NCBI RefSeq assembly: GCF_035581365.1
Contig: NZ_CP141590.1
Span: forward strand, 1,798,001-1,862,000
DNA from: Tsuneonella sp. CC-YZS046
GTDB taxonomy: Bacteria; Pseudomonadota; Alphaproteobacteria; Sphingomonadales; Sphingomonadaceae
Direction of reading: 5' to 3'
Length of the DNA stretch: 64,000 nucleotides
This document shows, piece after piece, positions 63,832-64,000 of the stretch. The position numbers were made by a program, and so were the translations under genes. The notes under the pieces were generated by a model. That model did not search any database and was not told the origin of the DNA. It saw only the letters and a list, made by a program, of their open reading frames with translations. Numbering within the stretch: the stretch's first letter is position 1; every line of letters begins with the position of its first letter.

Positions 63832-64000
63832 TCACTGGAACTTGAAACCGAAGGTAATCCCGTAAGTCGCCGGCCGGCCTGCGAAGCGGGCCGAGCTGTC
63901 GCTGGAGGGAATAACGCCGGTCCAGTAATATTTGTCGAAGATGTTCTTGCCCCAGACCATGACCTTCCAGGCGCCGTCAGGCGCTTCATATCCGGCACGC
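63832..64000 (-). CDS. TonB-dependent receptor 3, C-terminal end (partial)
   Basis: The last 55 codons of a gene that enters from the right edge. The translation ends WKVMVWGKNIFDKYYWTGV...ARFAGRPATYGITFGFKFQ: the GKNIFDKYY and GRPATYG pattern and the terminal aromatic beta-strand are typical of TonB-dependent receptor C-termini, and closely resemble the end of receptor 1 (GRNVFNKYYLTS...AGRPAVYGASFSFRY). A terminator follows the stop. It is a third outer-membrane uptake protein in this region. Confidence 0.85.
   Translation of the reverse strand, partial: RAGYEAPDGAWKVMVWGKNIFDKYYWTGVIPSSDSSARFAGRPATYGITFGFKFQ

Overview
The window reads as a high-GC alphaproteobacterial chromosome, most likely a sphingomonad (Novosphingobium/Sphingobium/Sphingopyxis type). 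The reasons are outer-membrane uptake through several TonB-dependent receptors, many acyl-CoA dehydrogenases, SDRs and CaiB-type CoA transferases in tight catabolic operons, and PQQ dehydrogenases. No rRNA, tRNA, CRISPR array, transposase or phage gene was seen. Nearly all of the window is accessory catabolism, organised in four blocks.

Block 1 (1-22 kb). A split PEP-synthase-like system (leftmost gene cut by the window edge) faces a SurE phosphatase. A Pr6Pr-type membrane protein and a ChrA transporter follow. A six-gene minus-strand operon (12212 to 4551) encodes an orphan 514-aa protein, a biotin carrier, a biotin carboxylase, a carboxyltransferase with a changed metal site, an acyl-CoA ligase and an Ltp-type thiolase. 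Next come a phosphotransferase (APH fold) with an RDHSWGTR-motif protein, a GntR regulator, a TonB receptor and a membrane-anchored linalool dehydratase/isomerase-domain protein. Five copies of a GntR/FadR-type operator (TNGTNNNACNA pattern) sit in front of these units, so much of the block looks like one regulon. The gene order carboxylase, CoA ligase, thiolase matches the logic of ketone activation by carboxylation (as in acetophenone degradation), but here with a biotin enzyme.

Block 2 (22-39 kb). A TetR gene with a clear palindromic operator stands before an eight-gene plus-strand beta-oxidation run: two acyl-CoA dehydrogenases, an APH kinase, SDR, enoyl-CoA hydratase, thiolase, nitronate monooxygenase-like flavoprotein and alpha-methylacyl-CoA racemase-like protein. 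The second dehydrogenase and the kinase form an LvaC/LvaA-like pair, known elsewhere to phosphorylate and then eliminate gamma-hydroxyacyl-CoAs. Converging on it is a minus-strand set: D-aminoacylase-like amidohydrolase, APH kinase with an LvaB-like tail, RDRSWGPR-motif protein and HyuA/HyuB. A second GntR regulator is divergent from this set.

Block 3 (39.8-44.7 kb) is carbohydrate-related: an SMP-30/gluconolactonase, and a GH130-like protein overlapping a GT4 glycosyltransferase with a helical C-terminal half.

Block 4 (44.8-64 kb). A minus-strand operon holds a TonB receptor, SDR, APH kinase, acyl-CoA ligase and TetR, followed by an LLM flavin oxidoreductase and a second racemase-like CoA transferase. 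A divergent plus-strand operon holds an SDR, ACAD10/11-like dehydrogenase, SnoaL-like protein, alpha/beta hydrolase and old-yellow-enzyme. The right end has a membrane PQQ dehydrogenase, an EthD-like protein, a PQQ/heme c alcohol dehydrogenase and the 3' end of a third TonB receptor.

The recurring theme is hydroxyl or carbonyl activation with phosphate or carboxyl groups: four APH-fold kinases, a split PEP synthase, SurE, HyuAB and a biotin carboxylase sit among CoA-thioester enzymes. The substrate cannot be named from sequence alone; a branched, terpenoid-like or alkyl-aromatic compound is an inference.
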